A stretch of DNA of 13,626 bases from Candidatus Magasanikiibacteriota bacterium. GTDB taxonomy: Bacteria > Patescibacteriota > Patescibacteriia > Magasanikbacterales > 2-02-FULL-50-9b. The stretch is taken from the NCBI GenBank assembly GCA_026396555.1, contig JAPLWO010000060.1, positions 1 through 13,626 of the forward strand, read 5' to 3'. The notes under the pieces are model-generated. The model worked only from the letters and a program-made list of their open reading frames with translations. It had not been told where the DNA came from and made no database searches. The position numbers and the translations under genes are program-made. How positions within the stretch are numbered: position 1 is the stretch's first letter; every line of letters begins with the position of its first letter. Shown here piece by piece: positions 11,863-13,626 of this stretch.

Positions 11863-12783
11863 TTACCAACCTAAAATCCACGCACCCAAAATCATAACGA
11901 TGATCGCTGAAATTTTTTGAATGATATCTTTGGCGCTAATAGATTCTTTGGAAATTTTTGGGAAAAAAATTGTTAGAACAACACCGAGTAAAAATACAAA
12001 AACAGCTTGAAAACTATTAGTAACCTGTGCGAGCGTGACCGGGACAAATAAAACAGCATAACTCATTAATCGATTTCCACCTTCGTTTAATAATTCATTC
12101 GCAACGTTGAGCAGAATTACGCCGATGCCGTTATTTTTTAAAACAGAAAAAAAAGAACGTCGATATGGGCCTACGCCGAAAAATAAAATCGCACCAACGA
12201 AAACGCAACCGGTGTATTGCCATGCGATGCTTGTCCAATAATCATTAGCAAGTGCACCTTGTCGAAAAAGAATCCAACTAATCGCAATTAACATTGATGA
12301 TGCGAGCATGAGTAGAAGTGCGGAACGTCGCAGCCGAACTTTTTTGCGCGTAATGTTGTCCGTGTCAATTGAAATTAGAATTGCGCCCGCAAGAATAATA
12401 ACACTACCGATTAATTGAAATTTTGTGAAAAAAGCGTGTAGAAAAAAATATTCGATGATAAAAGTGAAAACGGGGATTGTCTGAAATACAATTGAAACGC
12501 GTGTCGCTTCTTCTTTGGTAATTGCCCAGACGTAAAATAAAAGTCCGATGATGTATGCCGCACCACTGGTTAATAGAAAAAAAATTTCGTGTGGTGGAAC
12601 AGAAAGTGCGTTATGGTGGGTGAGAAAAATCGCTGCAACAATTACAAGTTCGACGACCGAAGTAAATAAAATATAACCACCCGGTCCGTTGCTTTTAAAA
12701 TAACGCGATAAAACAAATTTATCAGTGTGAACGGTGAGACTCCAGCAGAGCGACGCAAGTAACGCAATTAAAAACCATGACAT
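11863..12783 (-). CDS. EamA/DMT-superfamily transporter
   Basis: A 306-residue protein with about ten hydrophobic helices in two related halves, starting MSWFLIALLASLCWSLTVHTDKF. This is the typical EamA opening, a membrane helix followed by a charged loop. The first half ends near IILAGAILISIDTD (about 130-142). A basic linker (TRKKVRLRRS) follows, and the second half ends with IIVMILGAWILGW. DMT proteins export metabolites such as amino acids or nucleotide derivatives, and the substrate is not predictable here. A -10 box TATTCT ends nine bases before the ATG. The stop codon lies one base from the stop of the convergent ATPase gene, and no terminator is present between them. Confidence 0.85.
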   Translation of the reverse strand: MSWFLIALLASLCWSLTVHTDKFVLSRYFKSNGPGGYILFTSVVELVIVAAIFLTHHNALSVPPHEIFFLLTSGAAYIIGLLFYVWAITKEEATRVSIVFQTIPVFTFIIEYFFLHAFFTKFQLIGSVIILAGAILISIDTDNITRKKVRLRRSALLLMLASSMLIAISWILFRQGALANDYWTSIAWQYTGCVFVGAILFFGVGPYRRSFFSVLKNNGIGVILLNVANELLNEGGNRLMSYAVLFVPVTLAQVTNSFQAVFVFLLGVVLTIFFPKISKESISAKDIIQKISAIIVMILGAWILGW

Positions 12784-12792
12784 AGTAGCACT

Positions 12793-12801
12793 AGAATATC
12801 A
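12793..12801 (-). promoter_or_regulatory. Extended -10 for the EamA transporter gene
   Basis: On the minus strand TGATATTCT (TG 12801-12800, TATTCT 12798-12793), nine bases before the ATG at 12783. TCGACG at 12821-12816 is a possible -35 with 17-base spacing. Confidence 0.55.
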
Positions 12802-12825
12802 TGTTTGATGGGTCGCGTCGAAAGC

Positions 12826-12854
12826 TTGACTTTTTTTCGATTTTACGGTATTTT
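12826..12854 (+). promoter_or_regulatory. Promoter of the gene at 12894
   Basis: TTGACT (12826-12831), 17 bases, TATTTT (12849-12854). The predicted leader is about 33 bases and carries AAAGGAGGT at 12882-12890. Confidence 0.6.
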
Positions 12855-12893
12855 CTCAAGAGTCCATCGAGCTGAATAAGCAAAGGAGGTGTC

Positions 12894-13626
12894 ATGGGCG
12901 GGCCAGGAAATTCTCAAAAGGTTGTTCGTGCGACGCGTCGGCGATCGACGGATGATGTGTTGAAATATTTGCGCAATCGCGCAGTAACTGGTTTTGAACT
13001 GTCAGATTTGTGGGGAGCAAGTAGTCGTCCGTTTTCTTGTCGGTCGGAGGCTAATGAATGGTGGGAATGGGCGCGCGTGAACGAAACGATCGTGTCGCCA
13101 CCGCAAATTAGAGGCTGTGTTTTTTCAAACACCCAGCTTGAGCGTCACATCCATGATGCTGAGGCGCCTGCGTCGTTGCGAGAAATGAAGCAATCGTTGT
13201 GTGTGGTGCGTGATGTGCAACCAGCACCAGCGGCGTCGACCAAGCAAGAGAGTCGCTCGGTTCCAGCAGACTATCGGCTGCTCATTTTGTACCTGGAACT
13301 CAAACGGGGTGACCTGTTCGAGTTTCCCGACGTCGAGCGATACTTCGCGACGAAGTTGCCGGGCATGGATCGTTTTCCGTGGACAGGACGAGATTACGCG
13401 ATGCGTAGACTTGAAGTGCTCACGAACGACGGGTATCTGAATTCGGATCATGATCACACAACCTGGGAAGTTCTGTACTTTGATGAGAGGTGGCGTGTGG
13501 AGCACGAGCCTGCACCGCCGCCGGTTGTAGCACCAAAGCCAACGCTTGTGCCAAAGCCACAGCAAGGGGTTGTGGTTGTTCCGAGGCCTAAGCCTGCAGT
13601 GGTTTTGAAGCCAGAATGGAACGGTG
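12894..13626 (+). CDS. Hypothetical protein with winged-helix-like segments and a proline-rich stretch (3' end outside window)
   Basis: The frame is open for 244 codons from ATG 12894 to the window edge. AAAGGAGGT precedes the start by three bases, one of the best Shine-Dalgarno sequences in the window. The N-terminus is basic (QKVVRATRRRS). Residues about 18-65 (DDVLKYLRNRAVTGFELSDL and on to WWEWARVNE) are predicted helical. Residues about 134-200 (YRLLILYLELKRGDLFEF, then DYAMRRLEVLTNDGYL) have the helix spacing of a winged-helix domain, followed by beta residues. From about 211 a Pro/Val/Lys stretch begins (PAPPPVVAPKPTLVPKPQ and on). I do not recognise a family. DNA or RNA binding is only an inference from these patterns. 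The GC-rich codon usage resembles the genes at 2953 and 5755, not the neighbouring transporter. Confidence 0.65.
   Translation, partial: MGGPGNSQKVVRATRRRSTDDVLKYLRNRAVTGFELSDLWGASSRPFSCRSEANEWWEWARVNETIVSPPQIRGCVFSNTQLERHIHDAEAPASLREMKQSLCVVRDVQPAPAASTKQESRSVPADYRLLILYLELKRGDLFEFPDVERYFATKLPGMDRFPWTGRDYAMRRLEVLTNDGYLNSDHDHTTWEVLYFDERWRVEHEPAPPPVVAPKPTLVPKPQQGVVVVPRPKPAVVLKPEWNG

Noticed and set aside
1..13626. CRISPR array, insertion sequence with transposase, or alternative genetic code
   Set aside because: No regularly spaced direct repeats and no transposase or integrase frame were seen. TGA serves as stop in infC, the DUF6922-like gene and others, so the standard bacterial code applies.

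Overview
The window looks like a piece of a small-genome bacterium, most likely a member of the Candidate Phyla Radiation (Patescibacteria). This is an inference. It rests on the C-terminal domain of the secreted protein at 7366-9303, which I recognise as common on patescibacterial surface proteins, and on the many promoters placed directly against start codons. No marker phylogeny was possible. TGA is used as a normal stop (for example in infC), so this is not a TGA-to-glycine code lineage.

Layout. Positions 1-1140 hold toxin-antitoxin-like genes: the tail of a MazF/PemK-type toxin, a bidirectional terminator, then a coupled pair of a DUF6922-like small protein and an AbiEii-type nucleotidyltransferase. 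Positions 1335-2492 (minus) encode an orphan 385-residue soluble protein. Positions 2634-3391 form a mosaic. It holds a strongly structured element ending in a tRNA-3'-end-like sequence, an extended hairpin terminator, an interspersed repeat and a GC-rich three-helix membrane protein gene with its own promoter and terminator. All of this lies between two near-identical 31-bp terminator copies, the second of which serves tRNA-Asp. Positions 3396-4877 (minus) are the translation block infC-rpmI-rplT followed by tRNA-Asp, with a cluster of palindromes between rplT and the tRNA. A ~155-bp imperfect palindrome separates infC from a DedA-family membrane protein gene (5084-5686).

Positions 5755-7296 carry a P-loop kinase-like gene and a divergent SAM methyltransferase gene. 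Positions 7366-9940 hold a large secreted Thr/Ser-rich protein and a convergent, membrane-anchored small protein. Positions 9996-12783 hold a P1B-like P-type ATPase with an abnormal metal-site motif, convergent with a ten-helix EamA transporter. From 12894 to the window end runs an unrecognised protein with a proline-rich C-terminal stretch.

Two expression styles coexist. Eight genes have a -10 hexamer ending only 6-10 nt before the ATG and no Shine-Dalgarno sequence, which predicts leaderless transcripts. Three visibly more GC-rich genes (2953, 6402 minus, 12894) instead have leaders of about 30-40 nt and strong Shine-Dalgarno sequences. The most interesting leads are this two-class architecture, the CAD-for-CPC replacement in the P-type ATPase, and the palindromic elements around the tRNA-Asp and infC loci.
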